A stretch of DNA of 64,000 nt from Bacteroidota bacterium. Lineage in GTDB: Bacteria; Bacteroidota; Bacteroidia; Bacteroidales; F082. The notes under the pieces are model-generated. The model was not told the origin of the DNA and did no database searches. It worked only from the letters and a program-made list of their open reading frames with translations. Location: positions 1-64,000 of the forward strand of contig JAEWWJ010000017.1 in NCBI GenBank assembly GCA_023396415.1. Direction: 5' to 3'. Positions 1 to 8,088 of the stretch are shown piece by piece. Position 1 is the stretch's first letter, and every line of letters starts with the position of its first letter. Both the position numbers and the translations under genes were made by a program.

Positions 1-46
1 ATACTTTCGTTAGCACATCTACATTTTAGATTTTACTGTCAAAAAG

Positions 47-77
47 TTGTTGAAATAAACTGCAAAGCTTACTTTTG
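47..77 (+). promoter_or_regulatory. Bacteroidota-type promoter of the first operon
   Basis: A -7 box TACTTTTG (70-77) matches TAnnTTTG. Overlapping TTG triplets at 47-49 and 50-52 lie 17-20 bases upstream, where the -33 element is expected. The esterase ATG follows 17 bases after the -7 box. Confidence 0.55.
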
Positions 78-94
78 TTTTTTAAGTATAATCC

Positions 95-883
95 ATGAAA
101 AAGAAATCGTTTTTTATTGCCTTTACAGTATTTGCCGTATTGCTCTTCAGCACTGTTCAAGGGCAAGAGTATAAAAAAGAGCTATTCATTAGCGGGGAGG
201 ATACGTTGTTGCTCAGGGTGATGTATCCAAAAAACTTTGATCAAGAGACAGCTTATCCGCTGGTCCTTTTCTTGCATGGCGCTGGCGAAAGAGGCCATGA
301 TAACGCTAAGCAGTTGGTTCATGGGGCAAGTTTTTTTGCCGATTCAATCCACAGAGAGCAATTTCCTGCAGTGGTTATCTTTCCGCAATGCAACGAAAAC
401 GACTATTGGGCCCGCATCAAAACAACGACTGATGCACAAGGAAAACGTAGTTTTTTCTTTCAACCCCGGCTTGAACCCACCAAAGCCATGACTTTACTTC
501 TGTCCTATCTCGACCAACTACTCCTACAGAAATGGGTGGAACAAAACCGCATTTATATGGGAGGTCTTTCGATGGGTGGAATGGGAACTTTTGAATTACT
601 GCACAGAAGACCTGATGTTTTTGCGGCAGCCTTTCCCATTTGTGGAGGTGGCGATCCTGAGACAACGAGTAGCTTCGCAAAAAAAGTTCCGCTTTGGGTG
701 TTTCATGGCAAAGAGGACGCTGTGGTACCGGTTGAGTTGTCCGTCAATATGGTTGAAAGCCTCAAAAACAATGGAGCCGAGCCACGTCTTACCATTTATC
801 CGGAGGTAAATCACAATGCTTGGGACTATGTTTTTCAGGAAAAAGAATTGTTGCCTTGGCTTTTCTCCAACAGAAAACTTTAG
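95..883 (+). CDS. Secreted alpha/beta-hydrolase (COG4099-like esterase/peptidase)
   Basis: A 262-residue protein with a Sec signal peptide (about residues 1-23, ending ...VQGQ). The rest is an alpha/beta-hydrolase of the group annotated as predicted peptidase, carboxylesterase or dienelactone hydrolase-like. An oxyanion-side motif LFLHGAGERG and the nucleophile elbow GLSMGG (Ser159) are visible. An acid in HGKEDAVVP and a His in VNHNAWDYV near the C-terminus complete a plausible Ser-Asp-His triad. It is probably periplasmic and may cleave esters from carbohydrates or small acyl compounds, but the substrate cannot be read from sequence. The next gene begins one base after its stop, so the two are likely co-transcribed. 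Confidence 0.85.
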   Translation: MKKKSFFIAFTVFAVLLFSTVQGQEYKKELFISGEDTLLLRVMYPKNFDQETAYPLVLFLHGAGERGHDNAKQLVHGASFFADSIHREQFPAVVIFPQCNENDYWARIKTTTDAQGKRSFFFQPRLEPTKAMTLLLSYLDQLLLQKWVEQNRIYMGGLSMGGMGTFELLHRRPDVFAAAFPICGGGDPETTSSFAKKVPLWVFHGKEDAVVPVELSVNMVESLKNNGAEPRLTIYPEVNHNAWDYVFQEKELLPWLFSNRKL

Positions 884-884
884 C

Positions 885-1790
885 GTGAAAACACGAGGTG
901 ATTCAATTGTTAAAACCTTTCTTATATTTCTATGCCTATTAAATTCATTTGGCAAAGTGCATAGCCAATGGCAATCGCAATATACGGTGGTTCCATTAAC
1001 CGATGGAGGATGGAATGACAGCAAACCAAAATTCACATCCGATGGACAGCAAATTATTTTCGTTTCCAACCGAGAGAACAAACAAGGTATTTTCAGCATC
1101 TATTTAAAAGACAATCAAATAGAATCTTTATGCTCCGATTCTTCTGCTTTTACAGATTTCACCATTCACAGAAGAAACCAACAAATACTTGCCGTCAACA
1201 GCGACGGTTTAGCCTATTGGATTGCAAGCAACGGCAAAGCAACAGCTGCCAAAGCCATCAACAAACGGGCTTATTTTATTGGCTCTCCAAGCCTGAACAC
1301 AACAGGAAATTTGCTTTGCTTCATCGGCAAAAATGAAAACAGCCTCTACCCTACACTTTTCACTTACGACCGAAAATACGACAACCTGAACACGCACTTT
1401 GGCAATCAGAAAGGAGTCAGCAATCCCGACTGGTCGCCAAAATCCGATTTTATCATCTATAACATTAATAATGAAGATTATAAAACTTCACATTTGGAGA
1501 TAAAACGATGGGATGCCAGTTTTATCACTACCATTCAATCCGACACTGTACAACTGAAAGATGCCAACTGGGGAGCCTCGTCCACCAAGTTTATTTGCGT
1601 TGGTCGTACTGCTTTTTACCATTATTTGTTTATCTTGCACGTGGATGGCACACTGAAAGAGGTTGTTTTTAAAAGCGAGCGACCACTTAGCCAGCCCGAT
1701 TGGTCTGACGATGGAACCAAAATTGTTGTCGTGTTGGAAGAAAACGACTTTCAGAAAAAGTTATTACTCATTGATTTACAATCACTTTAA
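885..1790 (+). CDS. Exported TolB-like beta-propeller protein
   Basis: About 301 residues with repeated PD40/WD40-like TolB propeller blades: DGGWNDSKPKFTSDGQQIIFVS, then SNPDWSPKSDFIIY, DANWGASSTKFICV and SQPDWSDDGTKIVVV (each motif is quoted as its core). The reading frame is open back to 816 inside the upstream gene. The GTG at 885 is preferred because it starts just after that gene's stop and puts a signal peptide (SIVKTFLIFLCLLNSFGKVHSQ) near the N-terminus. Such propellers usually act as periplasmic protein-binding modules. No enzymatic domain is visible. It is one base from the esterase gene and 18 bases from the prohibitin-like gene, so it looks like the second gene of an operon. Confidence 0.75.
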   Translation: MKTRGDSIVKTFLIFLCLLNSFGKVHSQWQSQYTVVPLTDGGWNDSKPKFTSDGQQIIFVSNRENKQGIFSIYLKDNQIESLCSDSSAFTDFTIHRRNQQILAVNSDGLAYWIASNGKATAAKAINKRAYFIGSPSLNTTGNLLCFIGKNENSLYPTLFTYDRKYDNLNTHFGNQKGVSNPDWSPKSDFIIYNINNEDYKTSHLEIKRWDASFITTIQSDTVQLKDANWGASSTKFICVGRTAFYHYLFILHVDGTLKEVVFKSERPLSQPDWSDDGTKIVVVLEENDFQKKLLLIDLQSL

Positions 1791-1808
1791 TTATTTAATA
1801 AAACTATT

Positions 1809-2660
1809 ATGATACAACTGCCCCACCAGAACCCAAATTCGCTTCAGCAGTTCAGTCTTTACAAAATACTAATCATTGTCGGATTGGCGGTAGCGGTGAT
1901 TGTTTTTTGGACCAGCATGGCTGTTACTATTCCGGCTGGCCACGCCGGTGTGATGTTTAAACTTTTCGGCGGAGGACTTCAAATGGATAAATCATATGGT
2001 GAAGGGTTTCAGCTTAAAGCACCCTGGAACACCATCTATATCTATGAAACCCGTCAACAAGAGGTTGCGGAGGAAATGAATGTACTCTCTTCCAACGGGT
2101 TAGAGATAATTGTTGATTTTTCGGTGTGGTACCAACCACAATTTGAGCATCTTCCTAAATTGCATGGTGAAATTGGCACCGAATACCTACAACGTGTAAT
2201 TGTCCCCTCCATGCGATCGTCGGCACGCAGTGTTGTTGGGCGTTATACTCCTGAGCAAATTTATTCTACGAAAAGAGATGCTATTCAAGATGAGATTTTT
2301 GAAGAAACAAAAAAAATCCTCGATGAAAAGTTTATTCAACTGAATCAAGTACTTATTCGCTCGATTACCCTGCCACCCACCATTAAAACTGCCATCGAGA
2401 GCAAGCTCAAACAAGAACAGGAAGCACTCGAGTATGAATTTAAACTCGAGAAAGCACTTCAAGAAGCTGAAAGGCAACGTATTGATGCTGAAGGAAAGGC
2501 TGCTGCAAATATCATTTTGAGTGCCAGTATCAACGATAAAATTTTGCGCGAAAAAGGTATTGAAGCTACCCTTAGACTTGCAGAATCGCCCAACACCAAA
2601 GTGGTAATTATTGGAAACAAAGGCGATGGGCTGCCGGTGATACTCGGCGACATAAAATAA
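1809..2660 (+). CDS. Prohibitin/SPFH (band 7) membrane protein
   Basis: A 283-residue SPFH-family protein. One N-terminal membrane segment (about residues 19-41) is followed by the band-7 core (VTIPAGHAGVMFKLFGG... to ...VLIRSITLPPTIKTAIESK). A charged Ala/Glu-rich coiled coil follows (KQEQEALEYEFKLEKALQEAERQRIDAEGKAAA) before a short C-terminal tail. These proteins oligomerise into membrane microdomain scaffolds and often bind FtsH-type proteases; no protease gene is adjacent here. The length and domain order fit bacterial prohibitin homologues. The following gene starts within about 20 bases, so co-transcription is likely. Confidence 0.9.
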   Translation: MIQLPHQNPNSLQQFSLYKILIIVGLAVAVIVFWTSMAVTIPAGHAGVMFKLFGGGLQMDKSYGEGFQLKAPWNTIYIYETRQQEVAEEMNVLSSNGLEIIVDFSVWYQPQFEHLPKLHGEIGTEYLQRVIVPSMRSSARSVVGRYTPEQIYSTKRDAIQDEIFEETKKILDEKFIQLNQVLIRSITLPPTIKTAIESKLKQEQEALEYEFKLEKALQEAERQRIDAEGKAAANIILSASINDKILREKGIEATLRLAESPNTKVVIIGNKGDGLPVILGDIK

Positions 2661-2680
2661 ACTTGTTTAAATTGAACGAC

Positions 2681-3481
2681 GTGAAAAATACTCTTTTCTA
2701 TTTCTTTGTCCTTAGCATCCTTCTGCCTGTATCGTCATGCGTAGAAAGTAAGGAAAAAAGCAGCCTCACCATTGCTATCACCAAAGAAAGAAGCTGTGAA
2801 CACAAATACACCGATTGGTTGGCTGCAACCGGCATCCCTTTCAAAACCGTTGTGCTTTCGAGCTTGTCTCCTCAACAAATCACTGATACACTGAAGTTCT
2901 GTCATGCAATTTTATTCACCGGAGGCGCCGATATTAATCCCGAAATCTATGGTAAAGCTGGTGATAGCCTGCGTTGTGGCACTATTGACAACGACCGCGA
3001 TGCCTACGAAAGACATGCCTATGCTGAAGCCAAAGCACTGCAGCTGCCCATTGTGGGAATCTGTCGAGGCTTGCAACTCATCAACGTATTAGAAGGTGGA
3101 ACATTGTTTATTGATTTGCCCACCGACAAAGGTAGTGTTGATATCCATCGTATTGGTGATGAAGATTGGGCCACCCATACGGTTGGGATCAAAAGTGGTA
3201 GTTTCATCAACCAAACTGATACCGAAAAGACATTTGAAGTAGCGAGCAACCACCATCAAGGCATCGAAATTTTGGCAACTTCGCTAAAAGCTATTGCTTA
3301 CAGCAACGACAGCCTTATTGAAGCCATTGAATACCGAAAATCCACTTCTTCTCCTTTCTTATTGGCCGTTCAATGGCATCCGGAGTGGGTGGACTATTCT
3401 GATAGTTTGGCGATTTCAATTGCTCAAACCTTTTTGCTTGCGGCCTCTGATTATCAAACCAAATCTATTTTAAAAAATTAA
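2681..3481 (+). CDS. Class-I glutamine amidotransferase-like lipoprotein (peptidase C26)
   Basis: About 266 residues from the GTG at 2681. This start gives a lipoprotein signal MKNTLFYFFVLSILLPVSSC with Cys20 in the lipobox; an in-frame TTG lies at 2663. The mature part is a class-I GATase of the gamma-glutamyl-GABA hydrolase (PuuD) type. It shows FTGGADINP, the nucleophile motif GICRGLQ (Cys128) and the QWHPEW motif (His233, Glu235). The family hydrolyses gamma-glutamyl bonds, usually in the cytoplasm. A lipoprotein anchor implies a periplasmic substrate, perhaps gamma-glutamyl peptides or peptidoglycan fragments; that part is inference. It is the last gene before the hairpin at 3515. Confidence 0.82.
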   Translation: MKNTLFYFFVLSILLPVSSCVESKEKSSLTIAITKERSCEHKYTDWLAATGIPFKTVVLSSLSPQQITDTLKFCHAILFTGGADINPEIYGKAGDSLRCGTIDNDRDAYERHAYAEAKALQLPIVGICRGLQLINVLEGGTLFIDLPTDKGSVDIHRIGDEDWATHTVGIKSGSFINQTDTEKTFEVASNHHQGIEILATSLKAIAYSNDSLIEAIEYRKSTSSPFLLAVQWHPEWVDYSDSLAISIAQTFLLAASDYQTKSILKN

Positions 3482-3514
3482 AACCTGCTTACTTCTGCAA
3501 CAGCTTATCAAAGC

Positions 3515-3565
3515 AATCGCCCCGTTTAACTTTTCCTCCACTTTGAAAAGTTAAACGGGGCGATT
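3515..3565. terminator. Bidirectional terminator, perfect 21-bp stem
   Basis: Bases 3515-3535 are the exact reverse complement of 3545-3565, with a 9-base loop. The inner stem is A/T-rich and the base carries CGCCCCG/CGGGGCG. It sits between convergent genes (amidotransferase and prolyl oligopeptidase), so a shared intrinsic terminator is the simplest reading. Confidence 0.8.
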
Positions 3566-3602
3566 ATTTATTCAAAAACAAGATGATAATGAGGTATCTA
3601 AA

Positions 3603-5720
3603 TCAAAATTTAGGTTTCATGCCCAAATTGTGCATGATAAAGCTGTACATATCGGCGCTTTCCTCAATCAATTTGGAAGTAGGCTTCCCGGCACCATGTC
3701 CAGCTTGTGTTTCAACCCTTACAATTACCGGGTTTTTTCCTTTATGTTTAGCTTGCAACTCCGACATAAACTTAAAAGTATGCGCAGGAACAACACGGTC
3801 ATCATGATCAGCAGTGATAGCCAGTGTTGCCGGATATTCAACACCCTCCTTCACGTTATGCAATGGAGAATAAGCAAGTAAATAACGGAACATTTCTTCG
3901 CTGTCATCACTACGACCGTAATCGCCGGCCCAAGCCCAACCAATTGTAAAATATTGATAACGAAGCATATCTAGAACACCAACAATAGGAATAGCTACTT
4001 TAAAAAGATCAGGACGTTGCGTCATGCACGCTCCCACAAGTAAACCTCCATTTGAACCACCCATGATGGCAATTTTACTGGAATTGGTATATTTTTCAGC
4101 GATTAAGTACTCTGCTGCACCAATAAAATCGTCAAAAACATTTTGTTTGTTTAGCTTTTGGCCGGCTTCGTGCCATTTTTTCCCATATTCACCGCCTCCT
4201 CTTAAATTGACTGAAGCGTAAATGCCGCCTTGTTCTAAGAAAGGCAAGCGTGCCACGCTGAATGATGGAGTGATGGAAATATCAAAACCACCATAGCCAT
4301 AGAGCAAAACCGGATTTTTTCCATCGCGTTGGATACCTTTCTTATACACCAAAAACATGGGCACTTTTGTGCCGTCTTTGCTTTCAAAAAACATTTGTTC
4401 TGTGACAAAATCATTTGGATTGAAATCCACGGCACTGGTTGCATAAACCTCTGAAATATGCGTGTTTACATCATATTTATACACACTCGATGGGAAGGTA
4501 AACGAAGTGAAACCATAAAAAGCAACAGATTCGCCCTTTTCGCCGCTGAAGCCACCAATTGTTCCCAGGGTTGGAAGCTCCAGCTGTTTGACTTTATTGC
4601 CTTCAAAATCGAAGAAATAGGCTTTGTTGTTGGCATCTTCGAGATATTCGCAATAAATATAATCGCCAACAAGAGCAACACTTTCTAGCACTTGCTCTGC
4701 TTCAGGAATCACAATTTTCCAGTTTTCTTCAGCGGGCATTGCCGGATCAATGAGTACAACTTGCTTCATAGGGGCACTTTTGGTTGTTGTTACCAAAAGC
4801 TTGCCGTTGATATGGTCCACCACACTGTAATTGTAATCGTAGCCTTCAGCTATTTTTACAAAACTACTCTTCGGATCGGTAAGTTTTTTTGCATACAAAG
4901 CATTGCCACTGGTTGATTGGCTTTCGCCGATGATTAGATATTCTTCATCATCGGTTACACTTGCGTAGAAATTTCTTTTGGGATTGGTTTTGTCGTCAAA
5001 CACAATCACATCGTCAGCTTGAGGCTTTCCCAATTGATGGTATTTCACTTTGTGAAACTCGTTACTACCCGAAAGTGCCTGTCCTTGGGCGGGAGCATCA
5101 TAGCAGCTGTAATAAAACCCGTCCTTATACCAAGAAATGCCGGAAAACTTTACCCATTTGATGATGTCACTTAGCATTTCGCCACTTTCAATATCCATTA
5201 TCCCAATTTCGTTCCAGTCGCTTCCTCCCCGACTGATGGAATAAGCAAAATATTTCCCGTCGGGGGATGGACTGATGCCGCCCAAAGCGATAGTTCCGTC
5301 TTCGGACAAGGTGTTGGGGTCGAGCATCACGCGCGCTGAATCCTCTAAACTTTCTTGAACATACAGCACACTTTGGTTTTGAAGTCCATCATTTTTGAAA
5401 TAATAGTACCTTCCACCTTTTTTAAATGGAACACCAATTTTAGGGTAATTCCAAATGGTTTCCAAACGCTGCCTTAGCGGTGCCCTGAAAGGAATAGTGT
5501 TGAGATACTCCGCAGTTACAGTATTTTGGGCCGCTACCCATTCGGCTGTTTCTTTCGAGTTGTCATCTTCTAACCATCGGTATGGGTCGGAAATTTCCGT
5601 TCCAAAGTAGGTGTCTTTTTGGTCTGATTGAGCCGTAACAGGGTACTGAATCGGCTTTTGAGGCGGATTGCAAGCAACCATCATGGTAGCTACCATCATA
5701 AATAGTGGGATTTTTTTCAT
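3603..5720 (-). CDS. Prolyl oligopeptidase family lipoprotein (S9A)
   Basis: About 705 residues. The frame stays open further upstream to a GTG at 5918 inside the MATE gene. The ATG at 5720 is chosen because it gives a lipoprotein signal ending MMVAC and avoids that long overlap. The N-terminal part is the seven-bladed propeller typical of prolyl oligopeptidases (SDPYRWLEDDNS near the start). The C-terminal catalytic domain has GGSNGG (Ser556), DHDDRVVP and GHGAG for the Ser-Asp-His triad. Length and triad spacing match the S9A family, which cleaves short peptides after proline. It should act in the periplasm, anchored to a membrane. It lies 38 bases downstream of the MATE gene on the same strand. 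Confidence 0.93.
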   Translation of the reverse strand: MKKIPLFMMVATMMVACNPPQKPIQYPVTAQSDQKDTYFGTEISDPYRWLEDDNSKETAEWVAAQNTVTAEYLNTIPFRAPLRQRLETIWNYPKIGVPFKKGGRYYYFKNDGLQNQSVLYVQESLEDSARVMLDPNTLSEDGTIALGGISPSPDGKYFAYSISRGGSDWNEIGIMDIESGEMLSDIIKWVKFSGISWYKDGFYYSCYDAPAQGQALSGSNEFHKVKYHQLGKPQADDVIVFDDKTNPKRNFYASVTDDEEYLIIGESQSTSGNALYAKKLTDPKSSFVKIAEGYDYNYSVVDHINGKLLVTTTKSAPMKQVVLIDPAMPAEENWKIVIPEAEQVLESVALVGDYIYCEYLEDANNKAYFFDFEGNKVKQLELPTLGTIGGFSGEKGESVAFYGFTSFTFPSSVYKYDVNTHISEVYATSAVDFNPNDFVTEQMFFESKDGTKVPMFLVYKKGIQRDGKNPVLLYGYGGFDISITPSFSVARLPFLEQGGIYASVNLRGGGEYGKKWHEAGQKLNKQNVFDDFIGAAEYLIAEKYTNSSKIAIMGGSNGGLLVGACMTQRPDLFKVAIPIVGVLDMLRYQYFTIGWAWAGDYGRSDDSEEMFRYLLAYSPLHNVKEGVEYPATLAITADHDDRVVPAHTFKFMSELQAKHKGKNPVIVRVETQAGHGAGKPTSKLIEESADMYSFIMHNLGMKPKF

Positions 5721-5758
5721 GAATTTAATTTTCAAATTTGTGGTAAAAATAAGAAAGC

Positions 5759-7117
5759 TTATGCAGACTTTGCCTTTGGTGTTCTTTTTTGAATCACATT
5801 TTTGGTTTTCCATTTGCCGGTGCGGTAATAAATGAAGGCTAAAAACGCTCCAAAAGCCCATGCGATGGGGATACCCCACCATATTCCTGCTGAGCCAAAA
5901 ATAGTGGACAAATACCACGAAAGTGGAATCCTAACAATCCAAAGTGAAAATAAGGTTACAAACATTGGAATTACTGTGTCGCCGGCGCCGCGCAAAACAC
6001 CATTATAAACAAACATTGTTGAAAAAATGATGTAGAACCCGCTCACAATCAAGAGGTATTCCCTACCTGCAACCACCACATCCAAATCGGTAGTAAAAAG
6101 CTTCATTATGGGTGTTGCAAACAAAAAAGCGATGATTGAAACTCCTATAGAAATGAGAGCTGTCATCCATAAAGTGGCTTTCAAGCCTTTTGCAACACGA
6201 TCTAACTTTCCGGCACCGATGTTTTGACCTACAAAAGCAGACAAAGCCGCGGAAAAGTTCATGGCAGGCAAGCTGGCAAACGAATCAATACGCATGGCCA
6301 CGGCATAAGCTGCAATTACACTTGTGCCAAACATATTGACGACCTTATACAAGGCCAGCATTCCAACGGCCACAAATGTTTGTTGCAGGCCGGTGGGCAA
6401 ACCAATGCGCACGCTTTTGTAAAAAATGTCGAGGTCAAATTTCATTTTTAAAGGCCTAAATATCAATAAATTATCGCGCTTATTTAAAAATAAAACTAAA
6501 GTAAGGAAGGCGCCTGCTTGCGAAATAATAGTTGCAAAGGCAACCCCTTCAACTCCCCATTTAAAGACGATAACGAACAACAAATCAAGAAAAACATTAA
6601 CGATAGTTGAAATGATGAGAAAATATAACGGTGTTTTTGAATCGCCCAATCCTCTTAAAATAGAGGTAGTTCCTTGAAATCCAAAAAAGAAAATAAATCC
6701 TGTAGCGTAAATATTAAAATAAGCTACTGCCTCTGGTATCACCTCTTCTGGAAGGTCTATCAACCTAAAAATAGAAGTGCTGGTAAAAATACCAATGATG
6801 GTTAACAACACTGATGCCGTAAACATTACAATATACATGGTGTCAATGGCGCGCTTCACATTGTCGAGTTGTTTGGCACCGTAATACTGCGAAATAATTA
6901 TTGTTCCACCGGTAGCTAAACCAATGATAAGAGAAATTAATGTAAAAATCAATGGAAAACTGGCTCCAACAGCAGCAAGTGCTTCATTTCCAAGGTAGCG
7001 GCCAATAATTACGCTATCCACCACATTATAAAGCTGTTGAAAAACATTCCCAATCAACATGGGTAAAGTAAAACGAAAAATGAGCCGCGCTTCATTTCCG
7101 CTTGTTAAATCTCTCAT
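5759..7117 (-). CDS. MATE family efflux transporter
   Basis: A 452-residue polytopic membrane protein with about twelve hydrophobic segments in two related halves, as expected for MatE exporters of the NorM/DinF group. Typical sequence includes FTLPMLIGNVFQQLYNVVDS near the N-terminus, LRGLGDSKTPLYF closing the first half and GVLRGAGDTVIPM in the second. It probably exports organic cations or other small compounds in exchange for Na+ or H+; the substrate is unknown. It is the first gene of a leftward pair with the prolyl oligopeptidase, and a -7 box lies about 60 bases upstream. Confidence 0.93.
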   Translation of the reverse strand: MRDLTSGNEARLIFRFTLPMLIGNVFQQLYNVVDSVIIGRYLGNEALAAVGASFPLIFTLISLIIGLATGGTIIISQYYGAKQLDNVKRAIDTMYIVMFTASVLLTIIGIFTSTSIFRLIDLPEEVIPEAVAYFNIYATGFIFFFGFQGTTSILRGLGDSKTPLYFLIISTIVNVFLDLLFVIVFKWGVEGVAFATIISQAGAFLTLVLFLNKRDNLLIFRPLKMKFDLDIFYKSVRIGLPTGLQQTFVAVGMLALYKVVNMFGTSVIAAYAVAMRIDSFASLPAMNFSAALSAFVGQNIGAGKLDRVAKGLKATLWMTALISIGVSIIAFLFATPIMKLFTTDLDVVVAGREYLLIVSGFYIIFSTMFVYNGVLRGAGDTVIPMFVTLFSLWIVRIPLSWYLSTIFGSAGIWWGIPIAWAFGAFLAFIYYRTGKWKTKNVIQKRTPKAKSA

Positions 7118-7178
7118 TGCAGTTTGAGTTCGTTGGTAAAAAAGGGTTTAGCGTTAAACAGTAAATCAATAAAGCCTG

Positions 7179-7186
7179 CAAAAATA
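7179..7186 (-). promoter_or_regulatory. -7 box upstream of the MATE gene
   Basis: Read on the minus strand this is TATTTTTG, a full match to TAnnTTTG, 61 bases before the MATE ATG. I do not see a convincing -33 TTTG at the right distance. Confidence 0.4.
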
Positions 7187-7579
7187 CACTTAAATTGTGG
7201 ATGGCTATCACCGGCAAATTCATCATTGAAATACAGACAGGCATAAGCATGAACCACTATTTCGATTGATTCGTTTAGGGAATGTTTTTCCAAATTATAG
7301 ACAAAAAAGTTATTTTACCCACTTGCGACCACATAAGAATGCAATCGTTATATGGCATAATTCAATCCGCATGTAATCGTTGTCTCATAACCATTTGAAG
7401 CAAATTTACCCCTTAAATTTAACGGTTAGTTCTGAGAAAGTTGTTTATTTACAAGTGATTATCCGGTAAAAGTTGAAATATCATTTTCGATTGCGTTGGT
7501 AGCAATAAAACAAGGCATTAAGCCTAACAAGCACCTTTTTTGATTAAAACGCCTATGCTCAAATAATTATTTAAAAAAA

Positions 7580-7613
7580 TTGCATCATTTAGTGGTAGAT
7601 TTACTTAAATTTG
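7580..7613 (+). promoter_or_regulatory. Candidate promoter of the exopolysaccharide locus
   Basis: TAAATTTG at 7606-7613 matches TAnnTTTG. A TTG at 7580-7582 lies 23 bases upstream, longer than the ideal 19, so the -33 element is weak. The start codon at 7700 implies a leader of about 80 bases. Confidence 0.45.
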
Positions 7614-7699
7614 CTGATTAAAGAAAGAAAAGAAGCTAATTTTTTACGGCTGAAATCTTTCGATACGAATTGCACTTACATAATGAAACTTATCAAATT

Positions 7700-8071
7700 A
7701 TGAAGAAAAAAATATTGGTTATTGATGATGAGCTAAGCATTAGGATGCTGTTAGAAAACTTCTTGAGTAAAATTTATGAAGTGATCACAAAAAACGACGG
7801 CATGGAAGGCGTGCAATGGCTCGAGCAAGGCAACATCCCCGATTTGATTGTTGCTGATATTCAAATGCCAAATATGAATGGGTACGATTTTATTAAAAAC
7901 ATCAGGTCAAGTGGCTTTTTTAAAGAAATACCCTTGATTATGTTGTCGGGCATTGAAAGCAGTCAAGAAAAAGTTAAATTCTTAAAATTAGGTGCCAACG
8001 ATTATTTGGTCAAACCCTTTAACCCCGAAGAACTTGCCATCCGCATTGAATTGTTGTTAGCAAGAAAATAG
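7700..8071 (+). CDS. Single-domain response regulator (CheY-like receiver)
   Basis: About 123 residues, a receiver domain with no output domain. The ATG at 7700 begins MKKKILVIDDE, so the in-frame TTG at 7670 is unlikely to be the start. All switch residues are present: acidic pair Asp9-Asp10 with Glu11, phospho-acceptor Asp53 in VADIQMP, Ser83 in MLSG and Lys105 in YLVKPF. It should therefore be phosphorylatable. As the first gene of the polysaccharide locus, 17 bases before the receiver-sugar transferase fusion, it is a candidate phospho-switch for polymer synthesis, through protein contact rather than DNA binding. The partner kinase is unknown; the hybrid kinase at 27929 is a candidate. 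Confidence 0.92.
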   Translation: MKKKILVIDDELSIRMLLENFLSKIYEVITKNDGMEGVQWLEQGNIPDLIVADIQMPNMNGYDFIKNIRSSGFFKEIPLIMLSGIESSQEKVKFLKLGANDYLVKPFNPEELAIRIELLLARK

Positions 8072-8088
8072 ACCTAAAAAAAAACTGT

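Larger units (their letters stand above)
7118..7699. other. 582-bp intergenic region between divergent transcription units
   Basis: The longest non-coding stretch in the window, A/T-rich, between the leftward MATE gene and the rightward exopolysaccharide locus. It contains candidate -7 boxes on both strands: minus strand at 7179-7186 and 7401-7408, plus strand at 7606-7613. No convincing ORF, tRNA or strong hairpin is visible. Its length fits a regulatory region for the polysaccharide locus, or an unrecognised small RNA. Confidence 0.6.

Noticed and set aside
596..1099. 167-codon minus-strand ORF
   Set aside because: Antisense across the esterase and propeller genes, both supported by clear families.
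5721..5918. N-terminal extension of the prolyl oligopeptidase
   Set aside because: The extra 66 residues overlap the end of the MATE gene in another frame, and the lipoprotein signal peptide begins at the downstream ATG.
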